NCBI GenBank assembly: GCA_963617485.1
Contig: CAVEPA010000006.1
Span: 78,574 to 142,573 of the forward strand
Origin: UBA1757 sp963617485
GTDB lineage: Bacteria; Bacteroidota; Bacteroidia; Bacteroidales; UBA1402
Reading direction: 5' to 3'
Length of the DNA stretch: 64,000 nucleotides
Position numbers and translations under genes: made by a program
Shown: piece after piece, positions 16,046-24,586 of the stretch
Numbering within the stretch: the stretch's first letter is position 1
Layout of the letters: each line of letters opens with the position of its first letter
Notes under the pieces: model-generated
Database searches by the model: none
Seen by the model: only the letters and a program-made list of their open reading frames with translations
What the model was told of the DNA's origin: nothing

Positions 16046-19000
16046 CTAGCGGCAGAGCATAATCTTACGCGAAAAGACGGCCTCTTCGTTGTCGTTGCTG
16101 CGTATGTTCAGACGACAGATGTATAGGCCGTTGGCAAGCGGACGGCCGTTGCTGCCGACATAATTCCATTCTATTTTTTCGCTCAGATTGTCTTTGTTTA
16201 ACATCGAAACCTGCTCTTGCCATTGCAGGCGTCCGCTCAAGTCGTAAACGCTAAGGGTGGCCTCTATCCAAACTTGAGGACGGTCGTGCGTGAATTCAAA
16301 ATAGGCGCTTTCCTGATCTTGGTGGAAGAGTAGGTCGAAAATGCGGGAGCGGTAGCCCTTCACCACGGTAAAGGACAAGCTCTGTTCGCTCGAATTGTTC
16401 TGCATGTCCCAAGCCTTGAGCGTGAGTGTGTGCTTGCCTTCTTCCAGTTCCGGCAGGTTGTAGCTCAGGCGACCGCAGGCATAGCTGTCGATATCTGATT
16501 CGTAATAGCTGTTCAAGTTATACTTGTCCTTGCCGTCGATGGTCAGCATCAGGTCGTGGCCGATGCTGTTGCCGCTGGTGTTCAGCCCGTTGACGTCTTC
16601 CAAAATGGCAATGAGCGTGGGCTTGGTGTTGCACTTGCCCCCGTTCACAAAGAGCGTGTCGTTCAGGAAGAGCCTGATGCCGGGACCAAGGCTGTCCCTG
16701 GCTGCCGTTTCGTCGCTGCCACCCAACAGAAAACCGTCGAACAGGCCTTGCGCTTCGATATTGGTGTTGTCGCTGTAGGCATAGAGGTTCACCAGTCCCG
16801 ATTTGTTGGAATAACTCAGGTCTTTGGGCAGGATGAAGTCGAAATGAAACTTGCCCTGTTTAACCGAGGCCTTGCCCGAATAGAGTGTCTTGTTGCGTTC
16901 CTGATAAGAGAAAACTTCGTTGCCCCCATTGCCCAGCGTATGGGCCGTTTCCTCGCTGTCGAAGACGCTGGGGTAGACGATGCCGTCGAAATCCTGGGCC
17001 AGCTGACCTTCGGTGTCCAGAATCTCGCCCTGCATGCTCACGTGGCTCAAGGCCTTGAGACTGCGTGGGTGTGTGGGGTCAATTTCGATGCTGTCGATGG
17101 CAGTGATGCGTATCCGGTACTCGGGGAAACTCAGCTTTAAGGCCGGGTCGCCGATAAGTGCGAAATTCAATTTGTTGCGGTCGTTGTAGAGCGTCGACGA
17201 CTGTTTGGTGCGGCAGAGCGTTTCGCCTAGGCTGAGCCTTCTTCCGTTTTCCTTGCTGAACACCTGATTGATGAAAGCCTTGTTCAGGTTGAAATTTGGA
17301 CCGGAATACACAACGCGGGTAGTGGTGACCATGGCGATGGCACCGCCGTTTTCGTTGAGGAACACCAGCTCGCCGCCGCTACTTTCGCTGTCGTCGTAAC
17401 GGCTGAAGTCGCAGGTGGCCGTTACCCACAGGGGCAGGCGCGTATTCTTCATTTCCTTGATATCGGTGATGCTAAGCAGCCCTTCGGCCGTCCACGAAGT
17501 GGTGGAACCATGACCGCTGTAGTTGAGCATCAGCAGTCCCGATGTCAGCAGTTGGTCGAGGCGGCGGTTGGCATCGGGAACCTTCTCGCCCGAAGCCGAG
17601 TTCTCGCGGTTATAGGCATCCACGTAAATTTTGTTGACGATGAACTCGGGGTTCTTGCCGCCCACCAAATCGGCCAGAGCATCGGCATGCGTGATGTGCG
17701 TGTTGTTGTCGCCGTCATCGGCCAGGAAGCAGACGGTGTTCTTCCAAGGTCCGTGGTCCTTGTTCTTGATGTAGTTGATGCTCTTGTTGATGGCGATTTG
17801 CGCTTCGGCCTTGTTGCGCACCGGGAAACGTCCCACACCTATATCCATCACGTCCCGCTCAAGATTGGCTCCCTCGGTGTCGTCCAGCATGGCGAAATAA
17901 TCATCGCTGACGTAAGATCTGGTGCCGGCCAAACTCTCTTCCGACTGGAAAGTGAGCAGACGGGCGCTCTGACTGCCGCTATAAGAAAAAGTGGTGGTTA
18001 TCAAGCGGTTGTCGTACACACCGTCACCGAAGAGCAAGAGCAATTTGGGTTGGTCTTCTTCGCTGGTAGCCCGGTCGTAGAACATCTTCATGAAACGGCG
18101 GTAGGCGGTGGCATCGGGTGTGCCGGACGAGAATTCGTTGAATACCAGTTGGGCATCCACAACGGTGCAGCGCAGATTGCTGTAGTCGCGGTGGGCTTGG
18201 GCCAGCGTTTCGGCTTCTTCAAGAAAGTCGCTGTGGGTGAGAATGACCAAGTCTTGTGAACCCAGGCCGTGCAGGTTTTGCGCGGCCAGCTTGCCCTCGT
18301 CCTTGGGCGAGGGCAAGCTGGCCTTGAGGTTGACCAGCGCATATTCTTTCAACTCTCCGGCCAAAGCTCTGAAACTCAGGCTGTCGCCCTGCCGTTGCAC
18401 AGGCACGATGGCGGGATGTTGCGCATCGCTCAAGTCGAGAACGATATGGTTTTCGCTCACTCCGGCAATATGATACTCCACACAGGCACCAGCGGCTACC
18501 GTTGTCGGGTCGCGGAACAATAGCACGGGCTGGGCACCGCCTTGCAAGGGCTTGCGGACATTCAGCGTAATCTTGTCCAGATTGGCGGCGACTGGTGTCT
18601 GTCCGCCGTTCAGGTAATTGAGGATGATGTCAAGCTTGGTGTCTTGGGGTTTGAAGTCCGTGCGAATGTTCCCCATATAGCCGTATTGATGGCTATCGCT
18701 GGCGGAAATCGCGGAAAAGGTGGTCCGGCCGAGGCTCTCACCGTTCATATAGGCCTGCAGTGTGCTGATGACACTGTTTCTGGCCACAAACTCTATCAGT
18801 ACCTGCGAGTTGGTGTCCAGGGCATAGTCGCCCAAGTCAAAGCTGAAACTCTGCCGGCTGTTGGATACGAAACTCTCGCCGAAACACTCACGGCCGGTAT
18901 TGCCCAGATTCACCCGATCCGTCTCGTGGAGGATAAAGTCGGTGTAGCAACGGCTGCTGGCCGTAACGCTTGCGGTAATGGCCGGAGCCTCTTGCATAAG

Positions 19001-19813
19001 CAACTGCTCCTGCCCCCCGCTTTCCGTGATGAAGTAGCAGGCCTTGTTGCTGTAATGATTGAGCTCGCGCGTATACATTTTGCGAGCACTATTATAAACC
19101 CAGCTTTGCAGGCCGTTGGCATAGAAAAGGATGTAACGGTCCTTGTCATTGCGATACATGGCCACCGGTGGCAGGTCGTCGTAATAAATGCGCGAAGCAT
19201 CGGAAAAGTCCTCGGCTAAAAGGTGCCCGCCGTAGCCGTAAATTTGAGCCTTGGCCGGGTCGATGCCCATTTTTTTCAGCTGGTCGTAAGTGATGCGGTA
19301 GACACCATTCTCCGTGACACTAAGCTTGCGCCAGCTACCTTGGCTCAGAACCGAGTTTGCCGCATAGCGCGAAGCGTCGTTGGCGGGGGTCGCGCTTCGC
19401 AGCGAAGCGAAACTGGCCCGGCAGGCGTAGTTGTCTTCTTGCAGCACCCGATCTTGGTCGTACTGTGGTTTCCAGTCGAAACCGGTCAAGCGGTAGTAAT
19501 GGCCCCGTCTGTAGATAAAGGGATAAAAGCTGACACTCCATTGCGGCTGTTTGCGGTAAAAGCCACGGCTTATCTGTAGCTGCAGACTGTCGCAGAGCTG
19601 AAGAGCCTGCAATGCTGGCAGCATAGCACGGAGTTCGTCGCCCTCAATTTTCTCAAAAACAGGAAAACGGATACTGACACCGCACAGATGGCTCTCGCCC
19701 TGAAATACCTCATGGTAGGGAGCCACGGCCAGTCTGTCGTCCCAAGGCAGCTCTACGGCTGAGGCTGCCAGACAGACCGTCAACAGACTAAGGAGTGACA
19801 GTATCTTGTTCAT
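16046..19813 (-). CDS. porU: Type IX secretion sortase PorU (C25 peptidase family)
   Basis: Cell-surface sortase that removes the C-terminal signal of T9SS cargo and attaches it to A-LPS. 1255 residues, the usual size. A signal peptide covers residues 1-19. The C25 (gingipain-type) domain shows the catalytic His in LNYSGHGSTTSW (H768) and the Cys in VTATCDFSRYDD (C801), as well as HGLGSQDLVILTH at its start. The last 85 residues resemble a T9SS-type C-terminal domain (VYDLSGRLQW, NGLYICRLNI). A perfect 16-bp inverted repeat at 18284-18323 encodes part of the linker just before the peptidase domain. Confidence 0.95.
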   Translation of the reverse strand: MNKILSLLSLLTVCLAASAVELPWDDRLAVAPYHEVFQGESHLCGVSIRFPVFEKIEGDELRAMLPALQALQLCDSLQLQISRGFYRKQPQWSVSFYPFIYRRGHYYRLTGFDWKPQYDQDRVLQEDNYACRASFASLRSATPANDASRYAANSVLSQGSWRKLSVTENGVYRITYDQLKKMGIDPAKAQIYGYGGHLLAEDFSDASRIYYDDLPPVAMYRNDKDRYILFYANGLQSWVYNSARKMYTRELNHYSNKACYFITESGGQEQLLMQEAPAITASVTASSRCYTDFILHETDRVNLGNTGRECFGESFVSNSRQSFSFDLGDYALDTNSQVLIEFVARNSVISTLQAYMNGESLGRTTFSAISASDSHQYGYMGNIRTDFKPQDTKLDIILNYLNGGQTPVAANLDKITLNVRKPLQGGAQPVLLFRDPTTVAAGACVEYHIAGVSENHIVLDLSDAQHPAIVPVQRQGDSLSFRALAGELKEYALVNLKASLPSPKDEGKLAAQNLHGLGSQDLVILTHSDFLEEAETLAQAHRDYSNLRCTVVDAQLVFNEFSSGTPDATAYRRFMKMFYDRATSEEDQPKLLLLFGDGVYDNRLITTTFSYSGSQSARLLTFQSEESLAGTRSYVSDDYFAMLDDTEGANLERDVMDIGVGRFPVRNKAEAQIAINKSINYIKNKDHGPWKNTVCFLADDGDNNTHITHADALADLVGGKNPEFIVNKIYVDAYNRENSASGEKVPDANRRLDQLLTSGLLMLNYSGHGSTTSWTAEGLLSITDIKEMKNTRLPLWVTATCDFSRYDDSESSGGELVFLNENGGAIAMVTTTRVVYSGPNFNLNKAFINQVFSKENGRRLSLGETLCRTKQSSTLYNDRNKLNFALIGDPALKLSFPEYRIRITAIDSIEIDPTHPRSLKALSHVSMQGEILDTEGQLAQDFDGIVYPSVFDSEETAHTLGNGGNEVFSYQERNKTLYSGKASVKQGKFHFDFILPKDLSYSNKSGLVNLYAYSDNTNIEAQGLFDGFLLGGSDETAARDSLGPGIRLFLNDTLFVNGGKCNTKPTLIAILEDVNGLNTSGNSIGHDLMLTIDGKDKYNLNSYYESDIDSYACGRLSYNLPELEEGKHTLTLKAWDMQNNSSEQSLSFTVVKGYRSRIFDLLFHQDQESAYFEFTHDRPQVWIEATLSVYDLSGRLQWQEQVSMLNKDNLSEKIEWNYVGSNGRPLANGLYICRLNIRSNDNEEAVFSRKIMLCR
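18284..18323. repeat. Perfect 16-bp inverted repeat inside porU
   Basis: Arms 18284-18299 and 18308-18323 are exact reverse complements with an 8-nt spacer. The spacer itself can add two or three pairs. The stretch encodes SLPSPKDEGKLA, immediately before the peptidase domain. Confidence 0.92.
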
Positions 19814-19829
19814 GGTAATCTATTTCATC

Positions 19830-20438
19830 TCACTTAATGCGCAAAGAAAGCAGTTTGCGTTCGCCCACATAGGCCTCCAGCGTGTCGTTGATGGACAGCG
19901 GACCCACGCCTGGCGGTGTCCCGGTAAAGATGAGGTCGCCGGTCTTGAGTGTAAAGAACCGGCTCGCGTAAGCCACCAGGCAGTCGATGCCGAAAATCAT
20001 GTCGCCCGTATAGCCTTCCTGCCGCCTTTCTCCGTTGATATCGAGATGAAAGTGCAGGTCTTGCAGGTTGAAACAGTCTTTGGCCAAAAACTTTCCCACG
20101 ATGGCCGACTGGTCGAAGGCCTTGCTGGTAGTCCAGGGTAGACCTTGGCTGCGGGCCCGATTCTGCAGGTCGCGGGCCGTCATGTCCAGCCCCAGCGTGA
20201 ACTCATCGTAATAACGGTGAGCAAATTTTTCCGCGATATTCTTGCCCAGTTTGGAAATCTTCACCACCAGCTCGGTTTCGTAATGTATCTCCTGCGAGAA
20301 ATCCGGCAGAAAAAAGGGGTTCTTGTCGGTGGCATAGGCCGAATCCGGCTTGATGAAAAGCACCGGTTCCTGTGGCACCTCGGCATGCAGCTCAACGCAA
20401 TGCGGGCGATAATTCATGCCCACGCAGATTATCTTCAT
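19830..20438 (-). CDS. Fumarylacetoacetate hydrolase (FAH) family protein
   Basis: 202-residue member of the FAH superfamily (isomerase/hydrolase of 2-oxo acids and their enols, such as fumarylpyruvate hydrolase or oxaloacetate tautomerase). Metal ligands are visible in the motif YETELVV (E-x-E) and in GLDMTARDLQ (Asp). PWTTSKAFDQSAIVG and the C-terminal FTGTPPGVGPL are family signatures. It begins 1 nt after the rex stop, so the two are probably cotranscribed. A role in oxaloacetate repair is possible but is inference. Confidence 0.88.
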   Translation of the reverse strand: MKIICVGMNYRPHCVELHAEVPQEPVLFIKPDSAYATDKNPFFLPDFSQEIHYETELVVKISKLGKNIAEKFAHRYYDEFTLGLDMTARDLQNRARSQGLPWTTSKAFDQSAIVGKFLAKDCFNLQDLHFHLDINGERRQEGYTGDMIFGIDCLVAYASRFFTLKTGDLIFTGTPPGVGPLSINDTLEAYVGERKLLSLRIK

Positions 20439-20439
20439 C

Positions 20440-21069
20440 TTATCTGTTCTCTAAACGGTTGTACATCACGGCCAAATGCGCGTAGATGGAGGTGTTTTGC
20501 ACCACGATATTATCGCCCACCCTGATGCGGAAAGGCGTGAAATTCCAAATGGTGCCGATGCCTTGAGCGGTGATGTAGTCGGTGACGGCCTGTGCCTTGT
20601 TGACGGGCACTGTCAGGATGCCGATTTCCACTTCATCCTGTTTGAGATGCTCGGCCAGCGTATCCATATGGTAGACATTCACGCCGTTAATCTGCGTGTT
20701 TACAACTTCGGGCTTCACATCGAAGCCGGCCACGATTTCCAGTCCGTATTGGCGCAGACCTTTGTCGAGCAGCAAGGATGTCCCCAAATAACCTGTTCCG
20801 AAAATGTAGGCTTTATGTATGCGGTTGAATCCAAGGAAGTTCTCCAGAACGACTATCAGCTTGCTGACATCATAACCGATGCGTGTCTTGCCACTTATCT
20901 TAATGAAAGACAAGTCTTTGGCAATTTGTGGTGCGCTGATATCGAGCGCCTGGGCTATCTGGGTGGACGAAATGTACACCTGTCCTTCGTTGGCCACTAT
21001 CTTCAGATAGGCCAGATACCAAGGCAAACGTCTGAGCGTAGGTTCCGGAATTTTTTCGTCGTCAATCAT
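20440..21069 (-). CDS. rex: Redox-sensing transcriptional repressor Rex
   Basis: NADH/NAD-responsive repressor of fermentation and respiration genes. 209 residues. The N-terminal winged helix (about 5-80) contains VYISSTQIAQALDISAPQI and KDLSFIKISGKTRIGYDV. The Rossmann NADH site IFGTGYLGTSLL begins near residue 90. The C-terminal domain-swapped helix is NTSIYAHLAVMYNRLE. The ATG at 21069 is followed by a family-typical start (IPEPTLRRLPWYLAYL). A near-consensus -7 box (TATCTTCG on the minus strand, 21089-21096) lies about 20 nt upstream. Confidence 0.95.
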   Translation of the reverse strand: MIDDEKIPEPTLRRLPWYLAYLKIVANEGQVYISSTQIAQALDISAPQIAKDLSFIKISGKTRIGYDVSKLIVVLENFLGFNRIHKAYIFGTGYLGTSLLLDKGLRQYGLEIVAGFDVKPEVVNTQINGVNVYHMDTLAEHLKQDEVEIGILTVPVNKAQAVTDYITAQGIGTIWNFTPFRIRVGDNIVVQNTSIYAHLAVMYNRLENR

Positions 21070-21113
21070 CGGTTCATTATTACTAGCGACTGCGAAGATA
21101 ATGCAAATAATTG

Positions 21114-21121
21114 TACTTTTG
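21114..21121 (+). promoter_or_regulatory. -7 promoter box of the SUI1-like gene
   Basis: TACTTTTG, exact consensus, 35 nt before the ATG at 21156 and divergent from rex. Confidence 0.6.
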
Positions 21122-21155
21122 TCAGATATTTCAACGATTACTCTTTAGAAAGAAG

Positions 21156-21485
21156 ATGGACTGGAAGGAACAATTGGCCGCCATGGCCTCTCCTCAAGAC
21201 ACTGCCGAAACTCCTCTCAAGCCAGTTGCAGACAAACCCGCCAAGACAGCTGCGCAGACCCTGTATATCCGTTACGAAAAGCGTAATGGCAAGCCCGCTA
21301 CCATCATCAGCGAAATCGATTTGCCGCAAAACGACATCAAGGATTTGGCCAAACGCATCAAACAAAGTCTGGGCATCGGCGGCTCGTCCAAAGACGATGA
21401 GATATTGCTGCAGGGCGATGTCCGCGCCAAAGTATCGGCTTTCCTTCGTGCCGAAGGCTATCGCCTGAAGGGTGAAGTCAAGTAA
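21156..21485 (+). CDS. SUI1/eIF1-like translation factor (YciH family)
   Basis: 109 residues with a SUI1 domain in the C-terminal 80 (YIRYEKRNGKP, LPQNDIKDLAKRIKQSLGIGGSSKDDEILLQGD, VSAFLRAEGYRLKGEVK). The family resembles eukaryotic eIF1 and in bacteria is thought to act on initiation fidelity, though its role is poorly defined. The frame opens at a TTG at 21111, but the ATG at 21156 (MDWKEQLAAM) follows the promoter box. It is monocistronic, and its end faces tsf. Confidence 0.88.
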   Translation: MDWKEQLAAMASPQDTAETPLKPVADKPAKTAAQTLYIRYEKRNGKPATIISEIDLPQNDIKDLAKRIKQSLGIGGSSKDDEILLQGDVRAKVSAFLRAEGYRLKGEVK

Positions 21486-21517
21486 GCGGCTTCCAAATAA
21501 TCTGTAAAAATAACAAA

Positions 21518-21547
21518 CGGGGAGAAAAACTAGCTGTTCTCTCCCCG
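21518..21547 (-). terminator. Intrinsic terminator of the rplM-rpsI-rpsB-tsf operon
   Basis: Perfect 8-bp stem CGGGGAGA/TCTCCCCG (21518-21525 with 21540-21547), followed on the minus strand by TTTGTTATTTTTA. It lies 43 nt past the tsf stop. Confidence 0.8.
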
Positions 21548-21589
21548 CCTGTATGATGGTAAACCGCTCAAGGCGGTTTGTCTACGAAA

Positions 21590-22588
21590 CTACTCTTGAT
21601 TCAAGGTGAAGTACTTGAAGGCCGTGCAGGAAATGTGCTTCTGAGCCAATACTTCCTTAACGGTAGCTTTGCCGTTGTTTTCGCCACCGCCTTCGTATTT
21701 CTGCTCCAGCAGGGTGCATTCCTTGTAGAACTTGGCCATACGTCCGGCTGCGATATTCTGAATCATCTGCTCGGGCAAGTTGTTGGCCTTTTCAGCGGAA
21801 ACTTTAGCCTTGATTTCGCGAGCGGTAGCAGCTTGTTCGGGCGTAATCCAACCCTTGGCCATGTTCGATTCGATATGGTCGTCGCTGTCGACGTGGGCGG
21901 GATTGATGCCGGCTTTCTTGATAGCGGCTTCAACAGCCTTGGCAACCTGTTCGGCTTTGGTCTTTTCGATGGCGACTGCCAATTCCTTGTCCTTTACATC
22001 CTGAGCAATGCCATTGGCATCCAAAGCGATAGGAGCCATAGCGGCGATGTGCATAGCAACACCGTGGATGGTTTCGTAATCGGCATCAGCTTCGGCGAAA
22101 GCGACGATGGTAGCCAGCTTGTTGCCCGGATGAATGTAGGAAGTAACCGTGCCACCCTTAACGAAAGAGTACTCGGCCAATTCCATCTTTTCGCCCGTAA
22201 CACCGCTGCGTTCGGTAATGCGTTCGGCCACGCTCAGACCGTTCATATCCAAGGCCAGCAGGGCTTCCTTGCTTTCGGGCTGCTTTGCCAAAGCCAAATC
22301 CAGTACAGACTTGGTCAAGCCGACGAAATCGGCATTCTTGGCAACGAAGTCGGTTTCGCAAGCCACAGCCACGATAGCGGCAAAGTCGTTGTTTACACCA
22401 GCCAAAACACAACCTTCAGAAGCGTCGCGGTCGCTACGTTTTGCGGCAATAGCCTGACCTCTCTTGCGAATCAGCTCAATTGCCTTTTCCATATCGTTGT
22501 TGGCTTCGTTCAATGCATTTTTGCAATCCATCATACCAGCACCGGTCATTTTGCGCAGATGCTGGATATCTGCCATAGTAACTGCCAT
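21590..22588 (-). CDS. tsf: Translation elongation factor Ts
   Basis: Guanine-nucleotide exchange factor for EF-Tu. 332 residues. The UBA-like N-terminus has IQHLRKMTGAGMMDCKNALNEANNDMEKAIELIRKRG, the EF-Ts signature. The core domain has the pattern VNNDFAAIVAVACETDFVAKNADF. The C-terminal part AKFYKECTLLEQKYE is also conserved. It follows rpsB by 26 nt in the universal rpsB-tsf order and ends the operon. Confidence 0.97.
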   Translation of the reverse strand: MAVTMADIQHLRKMTGAGMMDCKNALNEANNDMEKAIELIRKRGQAIAAKRSDRDASEGCVLAGVNNDFAAIVAVACETDFVAKNADFVGLTKSVLDLALAKQPESKEALLALDMNGLSVAERITERSGVTGEKMELAEYSFVKGGTVTSYIHPGNKLATIVAFAEADADYETIHGVAMHIAAMAPIALDANGIAQDVKDKELAVAIEKTKAEQVAKAVEAAIKKAGINPAHVDSDDHIESNMAKGWITPEQAATAREIKAKVSAEKANNLPEQMIQNIAAGRMAKFYKECTLLEQKYEGGGENNGKATVKEVLAQKHISCTAFKYFTLNQE

Positions 22589-22614
22589 AGTGTCAATGTG
22601 TTTTGAGGTTAAAC

Positions 22615-23466
22615 TTATTCTGCGTCTTTTTCTTCGGCTGCTTCTACCTCTGCCTCTTCCTGAGCGGGCTTTTCAGCTGCGTCTTCAGGACGTCTGCGGC
22701 TGCGCTGACGGCGTTCCTTCTTGGGTTCGTCTTCAGACTGAGCTTGAGCGGCGGCTGCATCGGCATCGGCCTTCTCAATCTTGCGCTCTTCCAAACCTTC
22801 GTTGATGGCTGCGCAGATGGCATCCAAAACAACTTCGATAGACTTGGTGGCGTCGTCGTTGGCGGGGATAACGTAGTCGATGTTCTTGGGATCCGAGTTG
22901 GTATCAACCATGGCGAATACGGGAATACCCAGACGGTTGGCTTCGTGAACGGCGATAGCTTCCTTCAATACGTCAACTACGAACAGAGCTGAGGGCAGAC
23001 GGTTCAAGTCGGCGATACTGCCAAGGTTCTTCTCCAGACGGGCGCGCTGACGCGAAATCTGCAGACGTTCTCTCTTGGAAAGGTTCTTGAAGGTGCCGTC
23101 GGCTTCCATCTTGTCGATGGTGGCCATCTTCTTCACGGCCTTGCGGATGGTGGGGAAGTTGGTCAACATACCGCCGGGCCAGCGTTCGATAACGTAAGGC
23201 ATACCGACAGAAGTGGCTTTCTCGGCCAAAACGTCCTTAGCCTGCTTTTTGGTGGCAACGAAAAGAACTTTCTTGCCGGCTTTGGCAATATTCTTCATAG
23301 CCTCTGCAGCCTCGTCGATGCTGGCGATGGTCTTGTTCAAGTCTATGATATGGATGCCATTGCGTTCCATGAAGATATAAGGAGCCATGGCGGGATTCCA
23401 TTTTCTCTTGAGGTGTCCGAAATGTACGCCGGCTTCCAGTAATTGATCAAAATTTGTTCTTGACAT
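22615..23466 (-). CDS. rpsB: 30S ribosomal protein S2
   Basis: 283 residues. The S2 signature regions are intact: LLEAGVHFGHLKRKWNPAMAPYIF, ATKKQAKD, RWPGGMLTN and PVFAMVDTNSDPKNIDYVIPANDDATKSI. The last 50 or so residues form an acidic, Ala/Glu-rich tail with a basic patch (KKERRQRSRRRPE) beyond the globular S2 core. Such tails are common in Bacteroidota S2. It is followed by tsf. A 150-nt spacer with hairpin potential separates it from rpsI. Confidence 0.97.
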   Translation of the reverse strand: MSRTNFDQLLEAGVHFGHLKRKWNPAMAPYIFMERNGIHIIDLNKTIASIDEAAEAMKNIAKAGKKVLFVATKKQAKDVLAEKATSVGMPYVIERWPGGMLTNFPTIRKAVKKMATIDKMEADGTFKNLSKRERLQISRQRARLEKNLGSIADLNRLPSALFVVDVLKEAIAVHEANRLGIPVFAMVDTNSDPKNIDYVIPANDDATKSIEVVLDAICAAINEGLEERKIEKADADAAAAQAQSEDEPKKERRQRSRRRPEDAAEKPAQEEAEVEAAEEKDAE

Positions 23467-23515
23467 AATGCTTGTATTTATTCGTTTACATTCTTTTGGG
23501 GCTCATTCAACACCC

Positions 23516-23567
23516 GGGTAGCTCCTGACAATTGCAGGAAGTCCCGCATGTTTAGATACTAAACGTC
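23516..23567 (-). promoter_or_regulatory. Candidate structured leader between rpsI and rpsB
   Basis: In the 150-nt spacer, the minus strand can form an imperfect hairpin at 23516-23545 (GGG...TTCCTG-CAATTGT-CAGGA...CCC). A small hairpin GTTTAG-TAT-CTAAAC lies further upstream at 23550-23564. No T-run follows, so it is not a terminator. A role in S2 autoregulation is inference from position only. Confidence 0.35.
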
Positions 23568-23616
23568 TCTATTTTATGAGCAGTGTGTTGATAAGTTTCT
23601 TAAGCAGCAATAAAGC

Positions 23617-24003
23617 TTAACGCTTGCTGAACTGGAAACGTCTACGAGCTTTCGGACGACCCGGTTTCTTGCGTTCAACGATACGTGAGTCACGCGTCAT
23701 GAAGCCTTCAGCACGGAGAGCCGACTTGTCTTCAGGATTAATCTTGACCAATGCACGGGCGATACCCAAACGGGCTGCCTCAGCCTGACCATTGAAACCG
23801 CCACCGTTCAAATTGATGTTGATGTCGTATTTTTCAACAACACCCAATTTGTTGAGGGGCTGCAGTACAACGTATTGCAACAGGGGAGAGGGGAAATAAA
23901 CCTTCAAATCTCTCTTGTTGATGGTGATGTTGCCTTTACCTTCGTTGATGAAAACGCGAGCTACTGCTGCTTTTCTTCTACCTACTGCATTTACTACTTC
24001 CAT
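23617..24003 (-). CDS. rpsI: 30S ribosomal protein S9
   Basis: 128 residues. N-terminal NAVGRRKAAVARVFINEGKG, the core GGGFNGQAEAARLGIARALV, and the basic C-terminal tail KKPGRPKARRRFQFSKR that reaches the ribosomal P site are all typical. It follows rplM by 2 nt, the conserved L13-S9 pair. Confidence 0.98.
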   Translation of the reverse strand: MEVVNAVGRRKAAVARVFINEGKGNITINKRDLKVYFPSPLLQYVVLQPLNKLGVVEKYDININLNGGGFNGQAEAARLGIARALVKINPEDKSALRAEGFMTRDSRIVERKKPGRPKARRRFQFSKR

Positions 24004-24005
24004 AA

Positions 24006-24461
24006 TTAGCTGAGTTTGTTGAGGTCAATAACTTTAGGATTTTGTGCCTGATGGGGATGTTCGCTACCTACATACACATACATGTTGTTGATGATAGCTT
24101 CGCCCAAATGGTTCTTAGGAAGCATGCCTTTGACAACTTTACGGTAAAGGTCTTCGGGATTTTTGGCCAACATACGGGCCGGGGTGGTTTCGCGCTGGCC
24201 ACCAGGATAACCGGTGTGTCTCAGATAAACGCGATCGTTCCATTTCGAACCGGTAAGTTTAGCTTTCTCGGCGTTGATGATGATGACGTTGTCACCGCAA
24301 TCAGCGTTGGGAGTAAAGCTGGGTTTGTACTTACCTCTCAGCAACTTGGCCACTTTCGTCCCCAAACGACCGAGCACCTGATCGGTTGCATCAACTACAA
24401 CCCATTCTTTTTGTGCTGTTGCCTTGTTCACAGAAATGGTTTTGTAACTCAAACTGTCCAC
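24006..24461 (-). CDS. rplM: 50S ribosomal protein L13
   Basis: 151 residues. Motifs are WVVVDATDQVLGRLGTKVAKLLRGK, DCGDNVIIINAEK, KWNDRVYLRHTGYPGG and the C-terminal YVGSEHPHQAQNPK. The initiation codon appears to be GTG (24461), because the protein aligns with family members from DSLSYKTISVNKATA and no ATG lies nearby. It heads the rplM-rpsI-rpsB-tsf operon, with a promoter box at 24542-24549 and a hairpin leader. Confidence 0.97.
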   Translation of the reverse strand: MDSLSYKTISVNKATAQKEWVVVDATDQVLGRLGTKVAKLLRGKYKPSFTPNADCGDNVIIINAEKAKLTGSKWNDRVYLRHTGYPGGQRETTPARMLAKNPEDLYRKVVKGMLPKNHLGEAIINNMYVYVGSEHPHQAQNPKVIDLNKLS

Positions 24462-24497
24462 TGCTTTTAAGTTTAAATTGTTAATATAAAATGATTC

Positions 24498-24540
24498 AGT
24501 CCAATAGGGGACTCTTTTTTCAAGAGTCCAGAATTGGGCT
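24498..24540 (-). promoter_or_regulatory. Hairpin at the 5' end of the rplM mRNA (candidate ribosomal-protein leader)
   Basis: An inner 8-bp stem (24509-24516 with 24522-24529) is enclosed by an outer helix (24498-24505 with 24533-24540, one mismatch on the minus-strand RNA). Given the promoter box at 24542-24549, the hairpin would sit at the very 5' end of the transcript, 37 nt before the GTG start. L13 autoregulation through a leader is known in other bacteria. The link here is inference. Confidence 0.45.
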
Positions 24541-24541
24541 G

Positions 24542-24549
24542 CAAAAGTA
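24542..24549 (-). promoter_or_regulatory. -7 promoter box of the rplM operon
   Basis: The minus strand reads TACTTTTG, an exact consensus match. The predicted start is near 24537. Confidence 0.65.
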
Positions 24550-24586
24550 CGGATAAATTCTTAATAGACAATAGCTGTTGACGAAT

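Noticed and set aside
19391..19407. 8-bp inverted repeat in porU (CGCTTCGC-A-GCGAAGCG)
   Set aside because: Short arms of this size are expected several times by chance in this window.
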